Assembly: GCA_043228905.1 (NCBI GenBank)
Contig: JBHGNT010000010.1
Coordinates: 11,408,001-11,472,000 of the forward strand
DNA length: 64,000 nucleotides
From: Azolla caroliniana
Lineage: Eukaryota; Polypodiophyta
Reading direction: 5' to 3'
Shown here: piece by piece, positions 10,494 through 21,572 of the stretch
Numbering within the stretch: the first letter of the stretch is position 1
How the letters are laid out: the number at the start of each line of letters is the position of its first letter
The notes under the pieces: model-generated
What the model saw: only the letters and a program-made list of their open reading frames with translations
What the model was told of the DNA's origin: nothing
Databases searched by the model: none
Made by a program: the position numbers and the translations under genes

Positions 10494-10545
10494 AGGGGCC
10501 GAGAAGGGTTCGACGTACAAGGTACTGTCCCACGGGCGTGCCATG

Positions 10546-10964
10546 TGTTACCGGCCGGCAAGGAGTCCAAAATACGGAGTGAAGGAATTAATTAAGTATG
10601 GTTGTAAATAAGCATAGTGTGGACGGACGGACTGGAAACGGTATGCCGTTCCAGATCCGGACGGATCCCGAATAGGTGTGATAGGCACCGTTTTGTACTA
10701 CGGGCCGGAAACCTATTTAAAGGCCCGGACCCCATTGTAATCGCAGCGGATAATTAATAGAGCGTATGGTGTTTATACTTCTGTGTTGATTTCCGTTCTG
10801 TAATTACTGTTATATCTTACGCGTGTAATTAACAAAAGCGCTCTAATCGTGTAACCTACTTAAGTCGGTGTAATCGTTGAGTCATAATCCTATGCCGTAA
10901 TCACCCTTTGGTGAAGTGTCTCCGTGACACCTTGTGTTAGGCCTTGTCCGGTCAGAGAACAACA
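10546..10964 (+). repeat. 3' LTR of gypsy-1
   Basis: Starts TGTTACCGGCCGG and ends GGTCAGAGAACA(ACA), resembling the ends of the gypsy-2 LTR (TGTTGGCCGG ... GTCCGGCCAGACAGACAACA). A TATA-like CTATTTAAAGG lies at about 10712. A purine-rich GAAGGGGCCGAGAAGGG at 10493-10508 is a candidate polypurine tract, though it is 37 bp upstream. The start is provisional because the 5' LTR is outside the window. Confidence 0.7.
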
Positions 10965-12247
10965 TGCAACAGCTCCCCTTGCATTTCCTCGATCTGTGTT
11001 CGGAGCGCGACCAACTCCTGAGTTGTTGTATGCGTCAGCTGTTGCCTACACGTTTCTTCTTTCTCTAACTGGTCCGCTACTCCCGATAACTGCTCCGAAA
11101 GCCATCTCAGCCATTGTGGCTTTGTTCTTCCGGTGTCGGGGTGGCCTTGCTCACTTAAGTCAGGCTGATTTTCCGGCCTCTTCTCTGGCTCCGGCTCCGG
11201 CGCTTGTTCCTTCTTCTTCTCTGGGATGACCGGTTCTCTGAAATCCGGCCCAACCGGTGTCGGTGCTGCTTCCCTGGGTTCCGGTGCTGTTTCCGCCTCG
11301 GCTACTGGAGATGGTCCTTGCGCCCTCTGCTGAGTTCTGTCCACTGGTGGAGCCGGTCCTTTCGCCCGTTTCTCCTGACCTTGTCTTGCTGGGAGTCTTA
11401 CCAGTGGTTCGGATGAGTCTTCTGTTTCAGCTTCCTCCTCCGGTGCGGTTACCAGACGGACCTTTTGTATAAAGACCTCTGGTTCCGGTTCTGGCCGTCG
11501 CAGCGTTATATGGATTGGTTTGCGCGCTACCGGTTCCTCCTCGGCCGATTTCCCTTTGCCTTTACCTGCCGGTTTTGCCTTTGTTGCCGGTTCCTGTTGC
11601 TGTCAGGATGGTCCTTCCCCCTGCTGTTCTGCTTCTTGCTGGGTCCATCCGGGGGTGTGTTTCTCCAAGATCTGTCGGCGCTTTGTGACCTTTTTCGGCG
11701 TCGTCTCCTGCCGACCTCTTTTCTTTTGTGTGATGGGGAGCACCGGTGGGACTAACACCGTTAGCCATTGTGCTATCCCGGCCCATGGCTTTTTTCCTTC
11801 CACAAGATTTTTGATGGCCTCCTTCAATCCTTCGGTTATGAAATGAAGCCAGTCAATTTGTAAGCCTTCGTACGCTGCTATTAAGAACGCTGCCCGGTAC
11901 TTGGCTATGGCCGGGGGACGGGGATTCACGAATCCGTATTCCATCATAGCGTGGGCCACTTCTCCGAACAGCAGGTTCTCTCCGCCCTGCGTTCGGTACG
12001 CCTTGCTGCTGATAGAGTACTCCCCGAAATATTCGAACAGGATTTCACTGGAAGGGTTTTCGATTGTTTGAAGTCCACCTGCTTTTATCCCCGTGAGTGC
12101 CTGCACCGCTCCTTCCGTGACTTCTGATATATCGATCGATGCTGCCGCCTGCTTTGGTTCTGCGTGTGGTGGAGCGTCGGCGATCCGCAGCAATCCTTTT
12201 AACCCGTTCTCCCTCATCCATTGGCGTGCCTCTTCCGACAGTACCAT
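10965..12247 (-). pseudogene. gypsy-2 accessory ORF, truncated
   Basis: The start at ATG 12247 matches the start of similarity with gypsy-1 (the frame is open to 12511). It has the same blocks: LSEEARQWMRENGLKG, GGENLLFGEVAHAMMEYGF, AAFLIAAYEGLQIDW, AQWLTVLVPP, ITLRRPE, then Pro/Glu-rich linker and WLRWLSEQLSGVADQLE. An in-frame TGA interrupts it at 11603-11605 and the same frame reads on to 10965, where gypsy-1 begins before the coiled coil. Two copies with conserved blocks imply the protein mattered to the family. Function unknown. Confidence 0.75.
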
Positions 12248-12382
12248 TGTTTCGAATTCTTCTTCTGCTGCCTGTTGTTCGGGATCGCGCTGTGTGTGCT
12301 CTGTGCGTCGGGTCGCTCTTCTGTGCTTCTGCGCCTGTATGTAGGAAAATTCGTAAAAAGTGAGCCCTTCGCAGGCCTGTGT

Positions 12383-12392
12383 CTTATATAGT
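12383..12392 (-). promoter_or_regulatory. Possible internal TATA box for the accessory ORF
   Basis: Minus strand reads CTATATAAGAC about 136 bp upstream of the accessory ATG. A CACGTG core (near 12475) lies further upstream. This would allow transcription of the accessory ORF separately from the genomic RNA. Gypsy-1 lacks an equally clear TATA at this point. Confidence 0.4.
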
Positions 12393-12623
12393 GGGTTGTG
12401 CCTCGAGCCACCCTTTTTCGTTTCCCGCGCATGTTCCTCTCCCGCCATAATTAGTATGTCCTTTCTTGTTTGCCACGTGTGAGTGCCCACGTTCCATGCT
12501 TTAAATAGCAAGTACGCGCACGTCCTTCTTTAATGCATGGCGCCTCTTCGTTGCATGGTGGCGCTCCCACCTCTTGTGATCTCCCCATCATTACGATGAT
12601 TCGCGTCGATTTTGCCCACGTCA

Positions 12624-12679
12624 TTTTTTATTTTTTTTATTTTTTATTTATTTATTTTATTTTTTATTTATTTTTTTCC
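12624..12679 (-). other. A-rich spacer between pol and accessory ORF
   Basis: On the minus strand this is almost only A and T with runs of A. It occupies the same place as the A17 tract of gypsy-1. Confidence 0.6.
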
Positions 12680-12751
12680 TTTGCTTGGACCACGTCATTT
12701 GCTGGTCCCCCCCGATTTGTTCGGGTCGGTTCGTGTGGATACCGAATCCTT

Positions 12752-15700
12752 CTATCGGTTTTCCGGGATAGTCTTCGTCAGTATCGGTGTCGGTTCTTCC
12801 TCGGTTCGAATATCTTCAGCAGCGTCTGTCGGTGTCGGTTCCTCATCTTGCCGGATTTCCGGGTTTCGCTTGAACGGGTTGGCTGGCATATTTCCCTTAT
12901 ACGGCTTTAGCCGAAATCCATTTGCCCACTTGCCGATGACATCTCCAGACAACGTGCCGAGCTGATACGACCCATTGTACTCCTTGGTGATCCAGAACGG
13001 TCCGGTCCATCGAAACCGCAACTTTCCCGGCATGTTCCCCATCCGTGTCTAGAATAGTAGTATCGGTTTCCCGACTTCGAACTCCTTTTCATTGCCACGC
13101 CGGTGTCGGTCCACGAAGGCTTTTCTCCTCCTTTGCTCCAGTTCGAGTTGTAGTAAGCTGGCTATTCGGTTTTCCTCTAATTCCAACAACATTGCCAACT
13201 GGATTCGTTCGGACTCGTTCTCACTTAAGCGCTCCTTCACCTGAATCCGTAAGCTGGGGATCTGGAACTCTACCGGCATGACCGCTTCTAACCCGAATGC
13301 TAGTTGGAACGGGGTTGTCCGGATGCTGGTTTTGTACGTTGTTCGGTACGCCCATAGCGCGCTTTGCAATTTCGTATCCCAGTCGGTCCAGTTCTCGTTG
13401 ACGATTTTTCGTAGGATGTTCTGCAGAGTTTTGTTCGTTGATTCCGCTAGTCCATTGGCTTGAGGGTAGTAGGGTGTACTCTTTTTATGTACCACCGCGT
13501 AAAATGACGTCAGGCTTTCTACTACCTGCCCGAGAAAATGTCCTCCTTGGTCACTTATAAGCTCGATCGGGCAACCATACCGGCACCATATGCACTCATA
13601 CAGGAACTTTGCCGTGGACGCGGCCGTGTTGTCCCGTAAGGCCTTTGCTTCTACCCATTTGGTGCAATAGTCAGTCGCCACTATGACATACCGATTTCCG
13701 GTTCGCATTGCCGGTGGTTTGAAGGGACCGACAAAGTCCAACCCCCACTTTTGAAACGGTTCCAAGGGCAAGACCGGGTGGTGTGGCATCCGGGCCTGCT
13801 CTGTGGGTTGGCCCAGTCGTTGACACAAATCGCATTCTCTGCTATACTTCACGGCATCTTTTAGGGTGGTCGGCCACCACAGTCCGCTCTGCCATATTTT
13901 CCGAGCGGTTGCGTCGCCGGCATAATGCCCGCCGACAATTCCACAGTGGGCTTCCCTGAGGATTAGATCCTTCTCATCGCTCCGCACTGCTCGTCTCCAG
14001 ATGCCATCTTCCCCCTTGTGATAGAGGGTGTCTCCAACCAAGCAGAAATGTCTGCTTCTTACTGCTACCCTTTTCCTTTCATCGCGGTCCATGTTCTCCG
14101 GGGGAACTCCAATGCTCAGGAACTGATGCATCTCAGTTAGCCATGTGTCTTCATCGGCTACCGTTGTATCCGTTGCCGGTTTCGTCGTGATCCGGAACAA
14201 TTCGGCATCGGGAAACTCATCCTGGACGCCGTCCCCTGCTTCTCCGGATTCGAGTCTGCTTAGATAGTCCGCTACCGCATGCTGCGCCCCGGGTCGGTGG
14301 AAAATGTCGAATTCAAATTCCTGTAGTAGCAGTGTCCACCGTGCAATTTTTCCCGTCAGGGATGCCTTCGAGACCAGGTAGAGTAGTGCCGAATGGTCGA
14401 CATGGAAGGAAAACTTCCTTCCGAGCAGATAGTGCCTGTACTTTGTGACACTATACACCATTCCCAATGCCTCGCGTTCCGTCGTAGAGTAATTCCGTTC
14501 GGCTTTTGAGAGTTTCCGGCTTGCGTAGTACACCGGTCGGTACCATTTCGGCTCTGTGAGTTGCATCAGAACGCTGCCGATTGCTACGTCCGACGCGTCG
14601 ACGAAGACGTGAAAGCTTTTACTCCAATCCGGCGGTTGCACCACCGGGGCTTGCGACAGCATAACCTTCAACGCTTTGTAGGATTCCTCCTCCGTCTCCG
14701 CCCATAGGAAGGGTACCCTATGTACGGCGGTATGTAACGGTGTAGAGAAGTCCGCGAGGTGCCGTATCATCCGGCTATGCCACCTTATTTGGCCCAGGAA
14801 CCGGCTTAAAGCCTTTGCGTTACTTGGTGCTGGTGCATCGAGAATCGCCTTGACTTTATCCGGATCTACCGCGATTCCTTCCTTACTCACCACGTGCCCT
14901 AGCAAGTTGCCGCTTGCCACTCCAAAGACGCATTTGGGCGGATTCAGGCTCAATCGGTACTCGCGGCACTTCTCCAAGCACAGCCGGAGGTGATCGAGAT
15001 GCTCTCCGTGCCGGCTGTAGACCGCGAAATCGTCAAGGAAGACCTGCATAAAACCAGGGATATATTCCCCGAAAATTTCCATTATTATCCTTTGAAAGGT
15101 CGTTGGAGCCGTCTTTAGTCCGAACATCATCACGACCGCGACGAACACTCCCCATTCCGTCACGAACGTTGTCTTCTCTTGGTCGGCCGGGTTCATTCGT
15201 ATTTGGTTGTAGCCGCTAAATCCATCCAGGAAGCTGTAAACTTCGTGCCCGGCTACCGCATCTAACACCCCGTCCGTAAATGGTAGTGGAAACGCATCGG
15301 TCACTGTTGCGGCATTTAGTTTTCGGTAGTCCACGCATACCCGGATTTTGCCGTTCTTTTTCGGGACCACCACTATCGGACTCAGCCAGGTTGCCTGCTT
15401 GACCGGTCGGATAAATCCGACCCGGAGGAGCTTATCAATTTCCTCCTTCACCTTTGCCGCATAATTCGGATTCATCCGGTACCTGCGTTGAGCAATCGGT
15501 TTCGCGTCCGTACTTAGGTGAATTTGGTGCTGATAGAGCTGGGGGTCCAGCCCTCGCATGTCTTCGTACGACCACGCGAACACATCCTTGAAGTCTGTTA
15601 ACAATGCTACCATTGCCTTCTTTTCTTCCTTCGGCAATTCCTTTGCAACATTTACCGGTCGGGGCTTGTCTGCTATGCCGAGGTCCACCTCCTCGAGTTG

Positions 15701-16827
15701 GGATGCTTTTACCCTCTGGGATATCGTCATTTCCCTCTCTAGGGATTCCTGCGCTTGTCGCAGTTCCCGGATCGCCGCTTGGTCCGGTTCTTCCGGCGTC
15801 GTAATGTACGGTTCTACTGCCGCCGTGATATCCACCTCAAATAGTGGGACGATTCATGGGTGTTCCTCGAGGTACCGCTCGACTTCCTCGTCCGGTAATC
15901 CCTCCAACATGTTAATGCTTTCCGCATACAATGGAGTTGCTTCCTTACTGGTGATCACCCGTGGTTGCGTCGTTACTCGTACCTTTGTTTTCCCTCGCTG
16001 GAATGTGATCATGTTCTTTTGCCAGTTCTGCTTGATATGCGCCGTTCGCAGCCATGGTCGCCCTAGCAGTAGGGGGTACACGCCTTGTACATTCAGCTGC
16101 AGCACCACGGCCGATATCCGGAATACGTGGCCTCCGATCGTTATTTCCAAATCCCGGATAAGCCCGGTCGGTCGAACTGAGCTAGTATCCGCCATGCGTA
16201 ACTAGAAGGGGCATGGTTCCCATTCCCGGATGCCCAGGTCGTTGCATGTCTGTTGGCTGATGACATTTACCCCGGAGCCTCCATCAATAATCGTTCCAGC
16301 AATTTCCTTTCCTTTCACGATTGCCGTGATCGTCGGGCTACTTGTATCGACCACCGCTGGTCCTTCCTCCGGGTGGGAGAAGAATGTCGGTGCTGGCGTC
16401 GGCTTCGGTTTGCTGACGGATGCCTGTAGGTCTGCCGTAAATCGTGGCACTAACTGTAGTAGTCGTGCTAACGCCACACGATTTGACAGTCCTGTAGCGC
16501 TTGCCACGTCGGGTTTTCTCCTGGCTGTATGATTTCTTCGTCTTTTGACATATTTTGGTCTCTTACTTCTGCCGCATTCTGTTCATTGGCCTCCTTGATC
16601 CATTGTGTCGCTTGTTTTCTGATTGCCTCCTGGGCTTCCCACTCGGCGGTCTTTCCCTTTGACCGGGTTGTGACCTACTGTACTTCTGATATTTCGGCTG
16701 TAACCATGTTGACTTCCGGTTGCTTGTCATAGCTTTTGCTTGGGCATTGGTTACTATAGTGGCCTTCCTTGCAGCAGTAATAACAGTACACCTTGTGACT
16801 GTTGCTCGTTTCTCCTTTGTCCCCGGT
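12752..16827 (-). pseudogene. gypsy-2 pol (PR-RT-RNaseH-IN), broken
   Basis: Begins within the continuing gag frame, which holds a second zinc knuckle (YCYYCCKEGHYSNQC, about 16745-16790). Breaks in order: TAG near 16675; a one-base deletion near 16470 that shifts the frame before LARLLQLVPRF; TAG at 16202 in the protease where gypsy-1 has Trp; TGA at 15854; TAG at 13049 where gypsy-1 has Gln. Between 15835 and 13052 there is an uninterrupted 928-codon stretch with RT (FLDD), RNase H (VDASDVAIG), integrase HHCC and the D, D, E core. The C-terminal chromodomain-like region is replaced by a short variable tail. Confidence 0.9.
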
Positions 16828-18627
16828 TTAGAGGGTGGGTATGCTCCGGCGGTCGTCTTCGGTTTTTCGGTTATCCGGTACCGATACCGGGTTGTCATTC
16901 CTTGCTGCCTCCCGACGTTCCTCTCTTCGGAAAAATCCACGCTTCTGATTCCGTCGGAAATTTCGGTTCCCTTGTCGCCTCTCTTCTCTGCGTCGGTCGT
17001 ATTCCGGGGCTTCGTCTCGGTCGTACCGGTCCCGGGGGTAGCTATCTTCACGTCTCTCCTCTTGGTCATAGTTGTCGCGTCTTCTATCAGCGTATCCTTG
17101 TCGCCTCTCTTCTCTGCGTCGGTCGTCTTCCGGGGATTCGTCTCTGTCGTACCGGTCCCGGGGGTAGCTATCTCTGCGTCTCTCCTCTCGGTCATAGTTG
17201 TCGCGTCTTCTATTAGCGTATCTGTTACCGCGTTCGCGTTGGTAGCGGTCGTCTCTCCGGAATCGATCCTCGTCCGGGTTCTGATTGCGCGGTTCTATGT
17301 GTCGAACCGGTGCTGCCTGCCGATTTAACAGGTTATATTCGCATCGGTCCGTTGTATGGGCTCGAGAGTTGCAGATCACACATTGTGTCCGCAGGGTGCA
17401 GTCTACTGTTGAGTGCCCCGAATTTAGGCATGTTGTACATTGTAAGGCCTGTCGGAACCTCAGGTCTTCCTCCTTTGGGAGTGCCCGGTGTAACATCCCC
17501 ATCGACAAGAAGGGGCTAGTCTTGTCCATTTCTAAAACCCGATCAATAACTTGGTCCATTGTGCTGGTTTGGAAATCAAGGACTCCGCACATTGTTCGAA
17601 GTGCCTCTTTCAGTGCGGCCAGAAAGACTGCTTTGGCTTCGTCTTCGGGTGGTGCTCTTGTCAGCTGGCTGTGCAGGGTCTGGAACCGAATGATGAATTG
17701 TGGCATAGTCTCGTTCTCTTCCTGCCGGGTGGTGTAGAACTGCCCGACCAATTCCCTTTGCTCAAATTGTCTGTGAAAAAACCTGAGGAATCTGGCCTTC
17801 AAGGCATCGAATGTGGCAAAACTGCCCGGTAAGTGCTTTGCGTGCCATTGGGCCGCCGGTCCTTCTAAGGTTATGCCGAATTCGGCGATTTTGGATCGTT
17901 CGGCTTCGGGCTCCGTCAGTCTTTGGGAGATATGGTTGGCTTCCCATGTTTGGAGGAATGCGTACACGTGTGCCTCCGCGTCGGCCTCATCCCGGTACTT
18001 TGGGTATGGGTACGGCATCGTGTCGTCCAACTGACTCTCCTGTTTCCTCCGCTCTCTGTCCGCTGTTGGCGTTGGTGTGAGAACCTTTGGTTCCTCCGCG
18101 GGTGTTGCCGGTGTCCGGTCCGTTGGTTCCTCCGCGGGTGTTGTCGGTATCCGCTCCCTCGGTTCCCTCGCGGTTGTTGTCGGTATCCGGTCAGCCTTCC
18201 TCGGCGGTTGCCGGTCACCGAATTCCAGGGTTATTTCTTCCTCTGGCGCCGGTGTTACTGAGTCTTCCGACCCCTCGTCCTCCCGGTCGTTTGGTGTGTC
18301 GTGGCTGCTTTTATACCGGGATGCAACGCTTCCGTCGCTTTCCGACTCCGCCTCAAGTGTTGCGAATGCTTCCGAGTCCCCGTCGCTCGCAGCGAGCGTC
18401 TGCAGTATCGTTTCCGCCTCTTGCAGGCTTGTTATGCTACTGCCTTCGTCGGGGATTTGCAGAACCCGGAACTGCAGTGCTTCTTCTGCGACTCTCCGAA
18501 GAGTTTTGGAGAATGACCGATCCAGCCGGATCTCGTCGACAGCTTGCTGCAGGGCTTCCCGTCGTTGCTCGCGTTCGGTGTATCGTCTCCCTCGTTCGGT
18601 GATGTGGTCGTCATTTGGTCTAGACAT
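16828..18627 (-). pseudogene. gypsy-2 gag
   Basis: ATG at 18627 (MSRPNDDH) lies 35 bp after the primer-binding site. It has an acidic N-terminal region, then Pro/Thr-rich short repeats (IPTTPAEEP-like, about 18060-18190), then a Retrotrans_gag-type capsid (AEAHVYAFLQTWEANHIS, FHRQFEQRELVGQFY) and a Cys/His knuckle (CTTCLNSGHSTVDC, then CVICNSRAHTTDRC). The C-terminal part is an Arg/Asp/Tyr-rich repeat (RDRYDRDE, RRREERRQG). It ends at TAA 16828-16830, beyond which the same frame carries on into a zinc knuckle, so gag and pol were one frame and this stop is secondary. Confidence 0.85.
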
Positions 18628-18661
18628 CCATCCCCCGGTTGTCCTCTGCACTTTGCAGGAA

Positions 18662-18673
18662 TCGTGGTCGCCA
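18662..18673 (-). other. gypsy-2 primer-binding site
   Basis: After the LTR the minus strand reads CTATTT then TGGCGACCACGA. Gypsy-3 has the same motif after its LTR, and the pol-less element at 52125-55468 a related one. The first ten bases fit a tRNA-Arg acceptor end ending GTGGTCGCCA, from memory, so the tRNA assignment is tentative. Confidence 0.6.
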
Positions 18674-18679
18674 AAATAG

Positions 18680-19067
18680 TGTTGTCTGTCTGGCCGGACT
18701 AGCCTCAACACAGGTGTCTATCCGACACTTCTCCAAAGGGGTGGTAAGGATTGGATGCTAGGTTACACGCGTAAGACGATTACAATTAAGCACAGACGGT
18801 AAACAATACGAGATACAGATAAACACGCAATAATTACTATTGTATTACTTCCGTCCCCCTTTTACAAATCATCGGATCCTTTTATAGGCATCCGGCAAGG
18901 TTACAATCGGTGCGCTTAGGCAACCGACATCCGAATCGGTTCGGATCCGGATCAGTACAACTATACCGAATCCGTCCCTCCGAATAATAATTCTACTATT
19001 ATTTACTTCCTATTATCCGATCCGATTCCGCCTTCCCACTTGTCCTTGCTCTTCTGACCGGCCAACA
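18680..19067 (-). repeat. 5' LTR of gypsy-2 (388 bp)
   Basis: Minus strand starts TGTTGGCCGGTCAG and ends CCAGACAGACAACA. A TATA box (TATAAAAGG on the minus strand, about 18876-18886) lies at the expected place. The mate LTR is outside the window, so the target duplication (flank TCAAG at 19068) cannot be checked. Confidence 0.85.
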
Positions 19068-19088
19068 TCAAGTATTAATATACAAGCT

Positions 19089-20983
19089 CTACATATGATT
19101 AAAGCTTAATGAAAAACCACCAATACTAACCCAATCCTTGAATGCAATAAAATACTCCAATAACGCCTTATATGAAGACGTTAGAGGATAATCCTCGGTC
19201 ACTTGTTCCCAAGTTATACATCCAAGTTGTTTCATCATAACTTCTTGGATCTTCATGTACACCTTATGACTGTGAAATTAGAAATCAAGATTAGAACTTT
19301 GAATTACACCATATAGACTTCAATATCAGTATTTGAAAGACTTACTTATTGAACTCAATGACCATTACTTCAAGGCTTAAATCTTTGTCCACAACCCTTG
19401 ACAAAACAGACACAAGAAGTTGCTCGTCCTTAATACCTTGCATAGTTCTCCACAGAGACAGCTTCATGTCGTTGGCCGCTTCTTCAATTGTCAAGTCAAT
19501 TTTCTTGGCCGCTTGTGACTTTAACTCTAGTTGAGGGTCAACCTTACATTTCTTTTGTCGTTGACCCTTTACCTCCTTATTCTCCCACATTGAGAAGATT
19601 TGATCTTGTAGGTTCCATACTTCTCCATCTCTGAAGGCCAGTTGAAACCAAAACTCATATTTTCGAAGACCATCGGACTTAACATTATCATCTACCACAA
19701 TGCCAACTTCATGCAGACATTGACGTCGTAGACCTGGATGTAGCTTCACACCAAACTTTTGTTTCACGTCCAAATACTCGTGGTGGAAGAACCTTATCCG
19801 CTCAATCGACAACATTTTCTGCTTATAGTCATTATCATTATTGTGGTCCCATGCCAACAGCTTTGCCTCTTCAGTTGTGAGCCCCACGTAAATTTTGCAC
19901 TCGGCATACTTAAAGAAGAAAGTCATTGGATGTTCTCTCACAAGTTGCCGACATGCCTCCGCTGAATGCGATCCACCAATGACAAAGTAATTATATGGAT
20001 CATGCTTTCTTATATCAAAATCTTCAATGGTTTCACATTCTTCAGGATCCACCATAACAATAAAAGGCACAACAGTGGCATGAGGATTAATTTTCATTTT
20101 TTTCTTGAGATTTTGAACATGCATACGGTGTGGCTCTCTAATCTCAAGTGGTCTTCGTCCTGTTTTTTCATCAATAGGGGGGCGATGGATGTGTGTTATA
20201 GGCAAATTAAACACTTTCCCTTTCCTGACCAGTTTGCATTGCATTAACTCTCTCCTTATCTTATTCTGCTCGGATGACAACACACCCAATGCCAACTCAG
20301 CTCCTAGCGTCCCCTTATTGTCCTCATCTTCATTTTCACTAGATCAATCGGAGTCCGACATTTTGGTGGTCTTCTTTTTTGGTGGTCTGGATTGTACTTT
20401 AGATGCCCTTTTTGTGGCCTTCACTAGGGAGGGCAATGCCTCCCTTAGAGTTACATGACCTTGTATATAAGGCCTCAAGGTAACAATAAGGTTTTGTGAG
20501 CTTTCAAGATCTTTTTTGAACGCTTCTGGCCCACAAGATTCCTTTACTAGAAGATCTTCTGAAAGGAACACTTTACGTACCCCCTTAGAGCACTCTATCA
20601 TTATAAGTATGTTGGCCGAATCTACATCTTCGTAGTCAAATCGTAGAATACGGCCATACATAAATGGGGTTTCATTTTCAAGCTGCCCCTCGCCCTTCTT
20701 CTTTGTTGTATACAATACAACTTTTTTCTTGGAGTCGACGTATTGCATACACCATTCCTTCTCCGTTAGATCACGGTCAAGAAGGTCTTCATCTCCAGTA
20801 GTTGCTACTAGTTTCTTTTGGCTAACCTCAATGTGTGGTTGAGATTTTGTCTCCTCGTTAAAGAGAAGCTTTTTTCCTCTCTTCATGAACTCGGGAGCTA
20901 CTAGGGTCTGTGTTTCAATTGGAGAACCCTCTATGCGGAGCTTTATCTTCTTCACAGGTCGGTCCGACAAGTTCTCAAACGAC
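19089..20983 (-). pseudogene. Eukaryotic ParB/Srx-fold-like protein, spliced, one premature stop
   Basis: Exon 20983-19346, intron 19345-19270 (GTAAGT...CAG, 76 bp) and exon 19269-19089 ending in TAG. An AG acceptor just above 20983 suggests an upstream exon that I cannot place. The first part is basic (VKKIKLRIEG) followed by an unknown domain, then an acidic linker. Then comes a region that fits the ParB N-terminal fold: LPITHIHRPPID, a helix HRMHVQNLKKKM, a strand, the GERR-box equivalent VIGGSHSAEACRQL, and LTTEEAKLLAWDHNNDNDYKQKMLSIERI like the ParB box after it. An in-frame TGA at 20344-20346 separates the acidic linker from the rest; the frame is otherwise open. It could be a recently dead copy of a gene or of a transposon protein. 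Family placement is by motif only. Confidence 0.65.
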
Positions 20984-21572
20984 CTATTTAAGAAAGGACA
21001 TATGAAAGTTAGGTGGTCATGTAGATTAAGGTTGTCTATTAAAATACAAATTATTAGATGAAAAAATAAACTAGCAAGCGATTTGTGGTGAACTATAAAT
21101 ATCAATCATGCATTGAGTGTACATGGTAGTCCTATATTCAGAAATCTATTATAGTAAGGGCTATTCAAATTAGAAAATATATATCGTAATAAGTATACAA
21201 AGATATATATTGTCTTGATGGGTAGGGTATGACTTATATTGATTCCATATCCATATTCTAGAGAATTTGCATATGATAGACTTGAATTTGGTATCATAAA
21301 GGTAATTTGTGGGTTCTTTCCTACTATTTTTAGCTATAGTAGGTCATTAAACCTCTATAATTAAGGCCCCTATGTTTTACAAATTAAGGCAAATTTCCAT
21401 AAAAAAATTCTGATTTTGACAGAAAGTTTGATATCTTTTCTCACAATACTAAATTGTTGCCACAAAAACACAATATTCCTCTTTCAAGTTCTTGTTCCTG
21501 TATATAGTTCGTGTCTGTACATGAAATCGATGCAAGGGATCGAGTTTGGGTATCAAACACATTCTTTACACA

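Larger units (their letters stand above)
1..10964 (+). mobile_element. gypsy-1, Ty3/gypsy LTR retrotransposon, 5' part outside window
   Basis: The order is protease, reverse transcriptase, RNase H and integrase, then an A-tract, an accessory ORF and the 3' LTR, all on the plus strand. The 5' LTR and most of gag lie left of the window. The element sits inside the accessory ORF of gypsy-2, which resumes on the minus strand right after the LTR. Gypsy-1 is itself interrupted by the gag-only element at 4595-8163. The right edge is either 10961 or 10964, because the sequence AACAACA allows two CA ends. The pol frame is open throughout, so gypsy-1 is younger than gypsy-2. Confidence 0.9.
10965..19067 (-). 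mobile_element. gypsy-2, decayed Ty3/gypsy element carrying gypsy-1
   Basis: Read on the minus strand: 5' LTR (19067-18680), primer-binding site, gag, pol, A-rich spacer, accessory ORF. The accessory ORF is cut at 10965 by gypsy-1, so the 3' end lies left of the window. Gene order and protein sequence match gypsy-1 closely. At least six premature stops and one single-base deletion show it is dead. It lies 22 bp beyond the stop codon of the ParB-like gene. Confidence 0.9.

Noticed and set aside
16400-16900. Programmed -1 frameshift between gag and pol in gypsy-2 (also apparent in gypsy-3)
   Set aside because: The second zinc knuckle and the start of pol are still in the gag frame beyond the TAA at 16828; the shift is near 16470 and is explained by a single missing base in a region where gypsy-1 is open.
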